A DNA stretch of 28,945 nucleotides, from positions 1 to 28,945 of IMG/VR virus record IMGVR_UViG_3300045885_000120; one strand, given 5' to 3'. The first letter of the stretch is position 1. Every line of letters begins with the position of its first letter. The notes under the pieces are model-generated. The model saw nothing but the letters and a program-made list of their open reading frames with translations, searched no databases and had not been told where the DNA came from. Made by a program: the position numbers and the translations under genes. This document shows positions 1 to 8,528 of this stretch, piece by piece. This stretch comes from a virus.

Positions 1-463
1 CGCCGGCCGGGTCGTAGCCCTGCAGCATGCTCGCCCGGGCCGCGGCCGCCGGCAGCATCGGGATCGCCTCGGGCGTGCGCAGCGCGTGCGCGAACTGATC
101 GTCGCTGTCCGCCTCCACTTCCTGAATCACCAGCATCTCGCGGTCGAGCGCGCGCTCGTGCGTCTCGGCCGGGAAATCGTCATGCTGGGTATAGTTGGCC
201 GGCTGGGTGCGCGGCGTGTGCCGGCCGATGCGGATCGTCCAGCCGGCGCCCTTGGCGACCGTCGTCGTCACCGTGCCCGGCGCGACGTTGCCGCCGCTCA
301 CCGTATAGTCGGCGCCGAGCAGCAGCAGCGATCGAACGCCGGCCGGGTCAAACCGCTCGACGACAAGGTCGGCCGCGGCAATGAACTGGAAACCGGTCGG
401 CCAGTCCTTGGTCGAGCCATTCTCATCATAGCTGACGGGGACGGCGATGTCGGCGACGGTCAT
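1..463 (-). CDS. Tail fibre protein, N-terminal part (cut by window edge)
   Basis: About 154 residues are visible; the 3' end lies outside the window. The N-terminus resembles the T7 gp17-type tail-fibre attachment domain: a YDENGSTKDWPTGFQF-like opening (about residues 12-27), a repeated beta pattern ending in GADYTVSGG, then a TPRTQP segment and an ERALDRE helix followed by QEV. In that family this domain anchors the fibre to the tail tube, and the distal part, missing here, binds the host receptor. The ATG overlaps the stop of the 816-aa internal protein by 4 bp (ATGA), which fixes the start and indicates translational coupling. I am confident of the fibre assignment by pattern; receptor specificity cannot be judged. 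Confidence 0.8.
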   Translation of the reverse strand, partial: MTVADIAVPVSYDENGSTKDWPTGFQFIAAADLVVERFDPAGVRSLLLLGADYTVSGGNVAPGTVTTTVAKGAGWTIRIGRHTPRTQPANYTQHDDFPAETHERALDREMLVIQEVEADSDDQFAHALRTPEAIPMLPAAAARASMLQGYDPAG

Positions 464-2910
464 GGATTGCCTCCCATGTTGCTCAGTTCAGGCGGCCGGT
501 CCGGCGTCATGTCGCCGGGCTCCCACCAGTATTGCGTGCCAAGATCGTGGGCACGGCGCTCCATCGCGCGCCAGCTCCGGAAATAGGCCGGGTCGGCCGC
601 GGCCTGCCACTGGTCGAGGATGATGCGATCCCACGCCAGGCGCGCGTACCACAGCGAGCCGCCCGGGGTTTCCGATCGCAGCAGCTTCACGAGCTGCCGG
701 TCATAGTCGACCTTCTCGCCCTCGGCCTGCAGCAGCGGCGCTCCGACCACCAGCCCGGCGACGCCGCTCACCGTCGTCGCGCTCGGCCCGAGCAGCGTCT
801 CGCCAAGGCCCTGTCCGCCGCGGTTCTGCGCGCCGAACAGGAAATCGCCATAGATGCCGAGCCCGCCGCCCTGCTGCAGCGCCGCCAGCATGGTCTTGAC
901 GTTCAGCGGCCGCGGGTCCTGGCCCTTGAGGATCGCCTTCGCCTCCAGCGCCAGCCAGCCGGCGGCGGTCGCCGACAGCAGGAAGCTCGCGCCATAGAGC
1001 GCCTTGTTGAACCCGCCCTGCATCGCCAGCATCCGCGCGCCGTGATCGAACAGGATGGTCAGCGGAAAGCCCTTGAACTGGAACAGCGTTTTGGCCAGCT
1101 CGCCCTGCACCGTGCCGGGCCGGCCGAAGCCGGCGACGAACGCGCGCGACCGCACGCCCGGCGTCACCACCGCCATGTCCTGCTCGGTGTAGATCATGCG
1201 CATGATCGTGTCGGCCAGCCGGTCGTCGTCGAGCTGGTCGGGATGGAACCACTTCGATCCGTCCGCCGCCGTCACCAGCGGCGCCGCCTGCATCGCCTGC
1301 CAGTCCGCCGCGCCAATGCCGTAGCGTTCGAACATCGCGCGGAACCGCGGGTCGAGCTCAAGCCAGCCTTTCGCGCCCAGCTCGTCGGTGATGTGCGAGA
1401 GCGTCTCCATGCTGTACGCCATGCGCGAGGCATCGGTGTGCAGCTTCATCCCCGACACCTGCATGACGCCCTCGGCCAGCCGTGCCTGGAACTCGCCGGT
1501 CATTTCCTCGCCGAAGAAACGCGCCTGCGTCGAGAAGCCGGCGGCGACCTCGTCGGCGATGAAACCGAACCGCGCCGCCTGCTCGCGGTTGCCGCTCGAT
1601 GCCAGATAGCTGAGATAGTCGAAGCCGGTCCGGACCGCCGGGATGCCGTTGAACGCGCGGGTCAGCGTCTGCGTCGCCAGATCGGCCGGCAGCGCCGTCA
1701 CCACCGCGCTGCCCAGCTTGCTCGACACCTGATGCGCGCGCAGCCCGCTGCCGATCAGCCGGATCGCGTTGCGCTCGCCGCGGTTGGCCGCGCCCGACAG
1801 CACGCCGAAATAGCCGTCGATCCGGTTCAGCGAGGCCTGCGCGCGCTGCACCGCATCCGATCCGGCGCCGTGCTCCAGCAGCGCCTTGTTCATGATGACA
1901 TCCTTCAGCCAGCGCACCGTCGCCGCCGGATTGGGGCCAAGGATTTCCATCTGCGCGATGTCGCGGGCAAAGCTGTGCAGCTCGCCCATGATCGCGTCGA
2001 ACACATTGGGGTTGCCGTATTTCTCGGCGATCGCCAGCCAGTCGTCGGTCGACTTGTAGACGAAGAACCGCCGGTCCTGGCGCTGGTTGGCCAGCTTCAT
2101 GCCGCCGAACGCGCCTTCCTCGCGCGCTCCGGCGCCCTCGGTGACAATGTCCTGATAGGCCGCCTCGATCGCCGCATCGAGCGCCTCGGGCGTCGGCGCC
2201 TGCCCGGTGGACTGGTCGATCATCGCCTCGCGCTTCAGGCGCTGCAGCATGTCGGCCTTGAATTCGGCCATCGGCACCGCCGCCACCTTCGCCGAATCAT
2301 AGGCCTGCGCGACGCCGCGGTTCTCCAGCCAGCGCACGTTGCCGCCGGCCGCGTTGAACTGCGCGACCTGCAGCTTCTGCATCGCCAGCACCGCCTCGGC
2401 CAGCTCGGCCGCCGACTGGTTGCCGGTTTTCTCGCCGCGCATCTCGCGCAGGATGTCGAGCGTGCCGGCGGAATCGCGCACCATGCCGAGCAGGTTGCGG
2501 CTGTGCTTCTGCAGCACGCCGTTGATCATCGACAGCGCCTGGCGCCGGCGCCGGATTTCCTGATATTCGGCATTGCCTCGCCGGTAGGGCGCGCGGTCGT
2601 CCTTGGCGAAATGCGCCTCGCCCGCCTTGCCCCAGTCGAACTTGCCGGGCCGGCTGCGATAGGTGCCCATCGTCTCCAGCAAATCCTTCTTGACGGTGAT
2701 GTCGAGCAGCACCTGCCGGCGCTGCTCAAGCACCGCCGCGCTCAACTGCTCGACGGTCTGATGACCGGCCGCGGCGTCGGCCGCATATTGCCCGAAGGCC
2801 TGCCGCTGGCGCGTGCGCAGCTTCTCATAGAGCTGCTGCACATAGGCCGCCTGCTCGCGATCGAGCGCGCCCTGCGCGACCAGCTCGGGGATGCAGCGAT
2901 CGAGGCTCAT
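460..2910 (-). CDS. Internal virion protein, gp16-type DNA-ejection channel protein
   Basis: An 816-aa protein placed between the giant multidomain internal protein and the tail fibre, the place where T7-like phages encode their largest ejected core protein. The first 300 residues are mostly charged helices. A segment around residue 280 (FFVYKSTDDWLAIAEKYG) is of a kind I recognise in podoviral internal core proteins. The C-terminal third has hydrophobic stretches near residues 640-655 and 711-728, suited to membrane insertion during ejection. No lysozyme motif is evident; that activity sits in the upstream gene. The ATG overlaps the upstream stop (ATGA). Role by family and context: release from the capsid with the DNA and formation of the trans-envelope conduit. 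The exact homology to gp16 is inferred, not demonstrated. Confidence 0.72.
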   Translation of the reverse strand: MSLDRCIPELVAQGALDREQAAYVQQLYEKLRTRQRQAFGQYAADAAAGHQTVEQLSAAVLEQRRQVLLDITVKKDLLETMGTYRSRPGKFDWGKAGEAHFAKDDRAPYRRGNAEYQEIRRRRQALSMINGVLQKHSRNLLGMVRDSAGTLDILREMRGEKTGNQSAAELAEAVLAMQKLQVAQFNAAGGNVRWLENRGVAQAYDSAKVAAVPMAEFKADMLQRLKREAMIDQSTGQAPTPEALDAAIEAAYQDIVTEGAGAREEGAFGGMKLANQRQDRRFFVYKSTDDWLAIAEKYGNPNVFDAIMGELHSFARDIAQMEILGPNPAATVRWLKDVIMNKALLEHGAGSDAVQRAQASLNRIDGYFGVLSGAANRGERNAIRLIGSGLRAHQVSSKLGSAVVTALPADLATQTLTRAFNGIPAVRTGFDYLSYLASSGNREQAARFGFIADEVAAGFSTQARFFGEEMTGEFQARLAEGVMQVSGMKLHTDASRMAYSMETLSHITDELGAKGWLELDPRFRAMFERYGIGAADWQAMQAAPLVTAADGSKWFHPDQLDDDRLADTIMRMIYTEQDMAVVTPGVRSRAFVAGFGRPGTVQGELAKTLFQFKGFPLTILFDHGARMLAMQGGFNKALYGASFLLSATAAGWLALEAKAILKGQDPRPLNVKTMLAALQQGGGLGIYGDFLFGAQNRGGQGLGETLLGPSATTVSGVAGLVVGAPLLQAEGEKVDYDRQLVKLLRSETPGGSLWYARLAWDRIILDQWQAAADPAYFRSWRAMERRAHDLGTQYWWEPGDMTPDRPPELSNMGGNP

Positions 2911-3041
2911 TCGCCGCCTCCCGGGGTGCCCGGATCGAGGCAGCCGCGCAGCGCGTCGACCGCCGCCTGATTGCGGTCGAGCTGCTCAAGGATTTCCTCG
3001 ACGGTCCACTCGCGCCCAGCCTCATCGAGCCGGATGCGCAT
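2907..3041 (-). CDS. Possible 44-codon gene, also the C-terminal tail of the 1873-aa ORF
   Basis: An ATG at 3041 begins a 44-residue stretch (MRIRLDEAGREWTVEEILEQ at its start) in the same frame as the giant ORF. It starts 5 bp after the stop of the nested frame at 3047-3340. Codon third positions are again strongly GC-rich here, unlike the preceding 90 or so codons of the giant frame, so this piece looks like normal coding sequence. It could be a free-standing small gene fused to the giant ORF only because no stop codon intervenes, or the genuine C-terminal tail of the giant protein. The ribosome-binding site is weak (CCGGA just before ATG). Its stop overlaps the start of the 816-aa gene (ATGA). 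No function is recognised. Confidence 0.35.
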   Translation of the reverse strand: MRIRLDEAGREWTVEEILEQLDRNQAAVDALRGCLDPGTPGGGE

Positions 3042-6000
3042 TCCGGTCAGGCCGGCGGCGGCGGCTGCCGCTTGCGGTCCAGCATCTCCTGCACCTTGCG
3101 CAATCCCCTCACGCCCCGGGCCGCCTCCTCGCGGAACGGCTCCGCCAGCCGCTCGTCCTGGCTCGCCTTCTCCAGCCGGCGTATCAGCTCCGCCCGCTGC
3201 TCGTCCGACATCAGGCCCGGCCGCGGCTTCGGCCCCAGCGGCACCACCCGGGGCCGGCTGCTCAATCCGAACTTCTTCAGCAGCTTCTCGCGCTGCGGGT
3301 CGCTCGTCGATGGCGTAGGGGAATCCGGGGGCGTCGCCATAGTCTGCATCCTCTATCATGAACCCGGCGTCGCGCAAGCGATCGCGCTCCACGGCCTCGA
3401 TCGCCTGCGCCAGCGCGGTTTCCGGATCGTCGCCGGCCAGCCGGTGCTCGATCGCCAGCTCGACCGCCTCCATCGACACGTCGTCCGGCCCGAAGCCATG
3501 TTCGTCGAGCATCGCCGTCAGCTCGCCATAGGCCTCGTTGCCGGCATAGTCGGCCGCCTGCGCCTGCTCCTGCTCACGCGCCAGCGCCTCGGCCTCGGGA
3601 TGATAGACCTCGCCGGCCTGCTTCATCTCCTGCCCGCGGCGCCGCTTGGGTTTCGGCTCGCCGGGCTTGCGTTTGGGCGCCCGGACGCCCTTCTTCTGCG
3701 CCCGCGCGGCGAATGAGGCGCGCTCGATGAGCTGCAGCACTTCATCCTCCAGCGGCCGGTCCACCACCGACGGCGGCCCGAACCATCCGGCTTCCCACAG
3801 CGCCTCGCCAAGATCGTCGATCGACTGGCCGCCGGGCCGGATCAGCGGACCGACGCCGGGGATCAGCCGCTGCAGGTTGCGCTTGTCGATCAGGCCATGC
3901 CCCTCATCGTCGCGGATGCCGCCCATCTCGGCGATCACCCGCAGCAGCGGCTTGGGCTGGCCGTTCCTGAACACCGGCCCCGGCATCGCCACGCCCTCGC
4001 GCTGCAGCGCCGCGCGCGCCGGCCACGCCAGCGGCGGCTCGGCCGGTGGGGCAGTTCCGATTTCTTCACGCGACGGCCTGGCACCAGTCGTCGGTTCCGC
4101 TGCCCCGGTCGGAGCGGCCTCGGCCTCGGCAATTTCCGTCGCGACCGGATGGGCGCCAGGCAGGTCGGCGGGGATCGCCCGCGCCGGCGTGTTGGCGAGC
4201 GCGAAGGCATAGGCGAACGGCTCCGGTGTCAGCGATCGCAGGCCCTCGTTCTTTTCGTCGCGCCCGCGCAGCTTGTGCATCTTCGACCCCTCGGCCGGAT
4301 GCACGTTGGCGGTCGGCAGCACTGGCTCGAAATCGCCCCACAGGTGCGTGCGCTTGGTATAGGGCGAGCCGAAATGATGCGGCTGCATCACCAGCAACGG
4401 CTTGGGCAGGCCGGTCAGGCGCTCGATCCGGCCGGCCGGGTTCTCGATCACGAAGAAGGTATCGGGCTCCAGCCGGGCGATCATCTCCTCGGTGATGAGC
4501 ACCAGCGTCTGGTTATATTCGACCGGCGTGTCGAACATCTGCGCGGCCTTGGCGCCCCACATGCGGGTGACCGCATTGTCCCAAACTCGATCGTGCCGGG
4601 TCGATTGCCAGCGCGCGCCCGAATTGGTGAACGTCGTGCAGGGCGGCTGCGCGATCACGCCGCGGATGCGCGCGCCCTCGGCGACCATCTCGTCCAGCTC
4701 ATCGAGGATGGACTGGAAATCCTCCATCAGATCATGACCGCGCTTCAGGTCGAAGCGGATCACGGTCATGCCCATTTCCTCATAGGGCCTTGAGAAAATG
4801 CCCGACGCGTCGAACAGCGACACGACGACGTCATTCTCGTCGAACTGGCCGGACGCGCGGATGCGCTCGACCTCGGCCTTCCACTCGGCCAGCCGCGCAT
4901 CGGCCACCGCCTGCGGCAGCTCCGGGCCGACATAATGCTCGGTGTGGAACGTGCGCGGCGGCGCCGGCACCACGGTGCTCGGCTCGACCGGCTTGATCTC
5001 CTTCAGCTCCGGCTCGCCCTTGTCGACGAAGGTGATCTTGCCGGCCTTGATCAGCCGCTGCACTTCCTTGTCGGGATCGGCGCCGTCGAGGATGGCGTTC
5101 GCCAGCTCGTCGTGCGTCGCATCGCTATATTCGCCGATCAGCTTGCGCCCCTCGACGCGCACCGCCTGATCGTCGATCGCCCGCCGGATCGCCTCGCCGG
5201 CATCGGCCAGCGCCTGCTCGCCTTCATCGGTCGACGGCACCGCCAGCCAGTCCTCGGCGCCCAGCTCCTTGAGCCGCGCCCTGGCGTCGTCGGCCGTCGC
5301 CACCGGCTCGACCGTGCCGTCGCCGCGCACCAGCTCATAGCCGCCACCCTCGGCCAGCCGCACGTCGATCCGCTCGCCGGCGGCGATGAATTCCTGCGCC
5401 GGCACCATGCCAAGATCGAGCGCCGACACCATGCCCGGCGGGAACAGCGTCTCGCGAACGCCCGGCGCCGGCGCCGCCTCGCGCACCGTCGGCGCGAGCC
5501 ACCCCATCGCCTCGGCATATCCTTCCGGATAGTTGTCGGGATCAAAATCCTCCGGCATCGGCTCGTCCGGATACCGCACCATGAAGCCCGGTTCGTCCGG
5601 CTCGAATCCGAAACGCTGATAGAATTCGACGTTCCTCGGCTGCTCCGGCTTGACATAGACGGCCAGGCGCAGCTCGTCGGCGCGCTCGGCCAGCCTTTCC
5701 ATGACGCGCGTGCCCGCGCCTGTCCCGGTCGTGCGCGCATAAAGATCGGTCAGTTCGACCGCGACCGGCGGCAGGTCCGTTTCGCCAAGCCCGCCCATCC
5801 CATCGCGAATCTGGATCACCAGATCGACGCCCTGCTCATCGGCAAAGGCCTTCATTTCCTCGGCGAACGCGCGACCCGCCGCGCCGACGTCATCGGCCGC
5901 CGGCGCCGCCGGCGCCGCCGCCTCCGGCGCCTCCGGCAGTCTGATCGACTGCACCCGCGACAGGTCCGTCGTTTCCCGCCCGCGACGCGCTCCCGTTACC

Positions 6001-8528
6001 CGCTCGCCCTTCAGCTCCTTCAGCTCGGGTGCCACTTCATGCAGCCGCCGCATTATGTCGCGGACTTGCGCCGCGCCGAGCGCGCCGGGGCCGGGACCGG
6101 CAATGTCGATGCTGCCGACGCCATCCTCGTCAATGTGGACGGTCGCCGCAATCTCGCCGCCATATCCCATTTCGATCAGCGTCGTGCCGTCTGACAGCTC
6201 AGTCCGGTAGATACTCAACTCACCGGTCACCCGCTCGGCCGCCTCCAGCTCCATGCGCAGGTCGTGCTCAAGGCTGGCCGTCTGCAGCTCGGGACCGTCG
6301 CCGCCCGGCTCCACCCAGCGGTCCAGCTCGTGCGGATCGGCGCCGGTCGGCAGCGTGTCGTCGATCAGATCGTTCGCCACGTCCGGCGGCTGCCGGCCGG
6401 CGGTGCGGCGGGCGAGGATGCGATCGCGGAGTTGCTGCTCGGAAAGGCCGCGGATGCCGGCCGCCTCCAGCGCCTGCAGCTCGGCATAATATTCGTCGGC
6501 GAAAATCTCCGGCCGGCGCCCGGCCGCGACCGCCAGCAAATCCTCGCGGCCGGTGACGTGGCCGATTTCCTCCATCAGCACCGTCGACAGCGCGTCGGAA
6601 TTGGCCAGATCGTCCGCCACATCGGCCGCCGGCCGCGGCGTGCCCTTCGCACCGACGCGGAACCGCGGGCCATAATCGAGCAGCTTGATGCCGCCCTTCT
6701 GCGCCGCCATCAGCAGCCTGCGGTCGCTGGAGTCGTAGAGCTGGCCCATGTCCTCGCCGGCCTCGGCGATGCGCGCCAGGCGCTGCTCAAGCCGGGCCAG
6801 CGCATCATCGGGGCTCGCCGGCGGCGGCGTCGCGCGGGCCGCCAGCATCTCGTTCGTCGGCGCCTCGGCGGTGCCGATCGGATAGACCGGCCCGGCCTCG
6901 GCGCCGCGCAGCTCCGCTTCAAGCGCCTCCTGCGCCAGCCGGTGCTCCAGCGGGTCGGCGAACTGATCCGGGTCGAGCTGCGGGAATTCCTCGACCGACG
7001 CGACATCCGGCGCCTCGGGCGCCATGCCGGCCGGGAACGCCGGCCGCTCCACGTCCGGCGCCGCCGCCTCGCCCTCGGGCAGCGGCTCCGCGCCGGGCTC
7101 GATCTCGCCGCGCTCGCGGCCCAGCGCCGCCGCGCCGCGCCTCAGATCGCCCTCGGTTTCCGCGCCCTTCGCCGGCCGCATGAACTTCTTGATGTAGGCA
7201 TCGAGCACCTGCGTCTCGTCGCCCGCGGCCAGCACATGGCGGCCGCCATGGTCGCCGCCCTGCAGCTCCCAGTGCAGGAACTCGAGCTGCTGCTGGCGGG
7301 TCGGATTGGGGCCATAGCGGCGGTGCAGCTCGGCCTTGCGGCTGCCGAGCCACTGGCCGAGCCCCTGCGCGCCTGAATCGGGATTGATCGCCGTGTGATC
7401 GCCGCCGCGGGACTCGGCGGCGATGCCCGCCGCGATGCCACGCGCCTGCGCCTCGCTATAGCCCTTGCCGAGAAAGAACTGGACGATGTCGGCCGGCAGC
7501 GTCGGCGTCACCCGATGCGGCCGCGGCGCCCGGTGCGTCGGCGCCTGCGGCGTGCCGGCCGCGACCGAATTCGGCCCCAGCGTCTCGCGGATCGCCGCGT
7601 CGGTGCGCGCCACATGCTGCGCCGAGCCATCCGGCCCGGTGAACGGATTGGCCTCGGCGATGTCGCTGGTGCGGTTGACGACGTTGGTCGCGGCGCGCTG
7701 CTCGGGCGTCAGATTGTCGCCCATCAGGTCGTTGACCGTGTCGGCCAGCGCGCGGCTGCGCACCGTGCCGGCGCGGCGCCGGCGCCATACCTGGCCGCCC
7801 AGCTCGACGCCGCCCTCCAGCACGCCGCCAAGGATCGCATCGACGGTGACGTCGAGCGCCGCGTCGATCGCGCCATATTCCATGCCGGCTGCCTCGGCAT
7901 CGACCATCGTCGGGGCAATCAGCGCCGCGCTCATCGCCGCATTGGTCGCCGCCCCGCGCAGCGTCGCCGACAGCACCGCCCGGCCGCCAGTCAGCCCGGC
8001 CGCCGCCTCGCCGCCGATCGGGATGTAATTGATCGGGTCAGTCAGCCCATAGGCCAGCGCACCGCCGATCTGCGCGGTGAACGGCGAATCCTTCATCATC
8101 AGGTCGAGCCGCGCCGTCTCGCGCCGCCGCTCGCCTTGCGCCCATGACTGCATCGTCACGCCGTCGACCACGCCGGGCATGTCGATCAGCAGCCCGCGCC
8201 GGTGCAGCTCGCGCACGCCCTGCCAGTAGGTATCGGCCTGCGCGACGATCTGCCTGGCCCACGCATTGTTCGGATTGACCGCGAGCTGCCGGCGCGCGAC
8301 CGACTCCTGATAGGGATAGACGACCGCCGGCATTCCGGCCTTGGCCCGCGCCTTGTCGATCCGGTCGTGCCCCTCGCCGACCATCGCCGACTGATTGCGC
8401 CCATAGTCGGGCGCCACGCCGGCGCGCTGGAACGAAAGCCGGGCGGTGTCGAACCACGGCAGCGGCGAGGCCTGCGCGCCCTCTGGGCTGACCGGGTTCA
8501 TCTGCAGGACGGACGTCGGGCCGGCCAT
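2907..8528 (-). CDS. Giant multidomain (polyvalent-type) internal virion protein with lysozyme, GNAT and DNA methyltransferase-like domains
   Basis: An 1873-aa protein. Visible parts in order: N-terminal virion region with a small-residue-rich, hydrophobic stretch (about 155-240); phage tail-lysozyme-like domain (about 344-425, candidate catalytic Glu372 in AGIAAESRGG, then GAQGLGQW); an acidic, Pro/Ala-rich linker; a zincin-like but degenerate EEIGH (653-657); a region ending in KGERVTGARR (about 770-850); a GNAT acetyltransferase domain (about 900-988, RTTGTGAG at 932-939, FYQRFGFE); a cytosine-C5-methyltransferase-like domain (about 1234-1400: SLFDASGIF, PPC at 1295-1297, ENP at 1362-1364, YTKRTHLWG); and a conserved-looking module (about 1500-1605, GGIRDDEGHGL and LWEAGWFGP). 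Residues about 1743-1829 are Ala/Gly-rich with atypical codons because another frame is coding there. The gene abuts the upstream stop (TAA then ATG). Likely ejected with DNA to digest cell wall and perhaps protect incoming DNA; activities are inferred. Confidence 0.8.
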   Translation of the reverse strand: MAGPTSVLQMNPVSPEGAQASPLPWFDTARLSFQRAGVAPDYGRNQSAMVGEGHDRIDKARAKAGMPAVVYPYQESVARRQLAVNPNNAWARQIVAQADTYWQGVRELHRRGLLIDMPGVVDGVTMQSWAQGERRRETARLDLMMKDSPFTAQIGGALAYGLTDPINYIPIGGEAAAGLTGGRAVLSATLRGAATNAAMSAALIAPTMVDAEAAGMEYGAIDAALDVTVDAILGGVLEGGVELGGQVWRRRRAGTVRSRALADTVNDLMGDNLTPEQRAATNVVNRTSDIAEANPFTGPDGSAQHVARTDAAIRETLGPNSVAAGTPQAPTHRAPRPHRVTPTLPADIVQFFLGKGYSEAQARGIAAGIAAESRGGDHTAINPDSGAQGLGQWLGSRKAELHRRYGPNPTRQQQLEFLHWELQGGDHGGRHVLAAGDETQVLDAYIKKFMRPAKGAETEGDLRRGAAALGRERGEIEPGAEPLPEGEAAAPDVERPAFPAGMAPEAPDVASVEEFPQLDPDQFADPLEHRLAQEALEAELRGAEAGPVYPIGTAEAPTNEMLAARATPPPASPDDALARLEQRLARIAEAGEDMGQLYDSSDRRLLMAAQKGGIKLLDYGPRFRVGAKGTPRPAADVADDLANSDALSTVLMEEIGHVTGREDLLAVAAGRRPEIFADEYYAELQALEAAGIRGLSEQQLRDRILARRTAGRQPPDVANDLIDDTLPTGADPHELDRWVEPGGDGPELQTASLEHDLRMELEAAERVTGELSIYRTELSDGTTLIEMGYGGEIAATVHIDEDGVGSIDIAGPGPGALGAAQVRDIMRRLHEVAPELKELKGERVTGARRGRETTDLSRVQSIRLPEAPEAAAPAAPAADDVGAAGRAFAEEMKAFADEQGVDLVIQIRDGMGGLGETDLPPVAVELTDLYARTTGTGAGTRVMERLAERADELRLAVYVKPEQPRNVEFYQRFGFEPDEPGFMVRYPDEPMPEDFDPDNYPEGYAEAMGWLAPTVREAAPAPGVRETLFPPGMVSALDLGMVPAQEFIAAGERIDVRLAEGGGYELVRGDGTVEPVATADDARARLKELGAEDWLAVPSTDEGEQALADAGEAIRRAIDDQAVRVEGRKLIGEYSDATHDELANAILDGADPDKEVQRLIKAGKITFVDKGEPELKEIKPVEPSTVVPAPPRTFHTEHYVGPELPQAVADARLAEWKAEVERIRASGQFDENDVVVSLFDASGIFSRPYEEMGMTVIRFDLKRGHDLMEDFQSILDELDEMVAEGARIRGVIAQPPCTTFTNSGARWQSTRHDRVWDNAVTRMWGAKAAQMFDTPVEYNQTLVLITEEMIARLEPDTFFVIENPAGRIERLTGLPKPLLVMQPHHFGSPYTKRTHLWGDFEPVLPTANVHPAEGSKMHKLRGRDEKNEGLRSLTPEPFAYAFALANTPARAIPADLPGAHPVATEIAEAEAAPTGAAEPTTGARPSREEIGTAPPAEPPLAWPARAALQREGVAMPGPVFRNGQPKPLLRVIAEMGGIRDDEGHGLIDKRNLQRLIPGVGPLIRPGGQSIDDLGEALWEAGWFGPPSVVDRPLEDEVLQLIERASFAARAQKKGVRAPKRKPGEPKPKRRRGQEMKQAGEVYHPEAEALAREQEQAQAADYAGNEAYGELTAMLDEHGFGPDDVSMEAVELAIEHRLAGDDPETALAQAIEAVERDRLRDAGFMIEDADYGDAPGFPYAIDERPAAREAAEEVRIEQPAPGGAAGAEAAAGPDVGRAAGGADTPAGEGEPGRAAGGAVPRGGGPGREGIAQGAGDAGPQAAAAAAGLTGMRIRLDEAGREWTVEEILEQLDRNQAAVDALRGCLDPGTPGGGE
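3047..3340 (-). CDS. Nested small gene in an alternative frame of the giant internal-protein gene
   Basis: A 97-aa reading frame (MATPPDSPTPSTSDPQREKL at its start) lies entirely inside the 1873-aa ORF, in the +1 frame relative to it. The residues look like a real soluble protein: a Pro/Ser-rich N-terminus, then charged helices with LLKKFGL, SDEQRAELIRRLEKASQDER and LRKVQEMLDRK. By hand count roughly nine tenths of its codons end in G or C, against about half for the giant frame across the same bases, so selection appears to act on this frame. An AGAGG lies 9 nt before the ATG at 3340; an alternative ATG is at 3349. Function unknown. It may be a separate small protein, or the giant ORF may have lost its stop and run over it. 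Confidence 0.6.
   Translation of the reverse strand: MATPPDSPTPSTSDPQREKLLKKFGLSSRPRVVPLGPKPRPGLMSDEQRAELIRRLEKASQDERLAEPFREEAARGVRGLRKVQEMLDRKRQPPPPA

Noticed and set aside
532-2970. Very long plus-strand open frame (about 810 codons)
   Set aside because: It mirrors the 816-aa minus-strand gene, is Arg/His/Leu/Gln-rich as expected for antisense reading of GC-rich coding DNA, and has no domain pattern.
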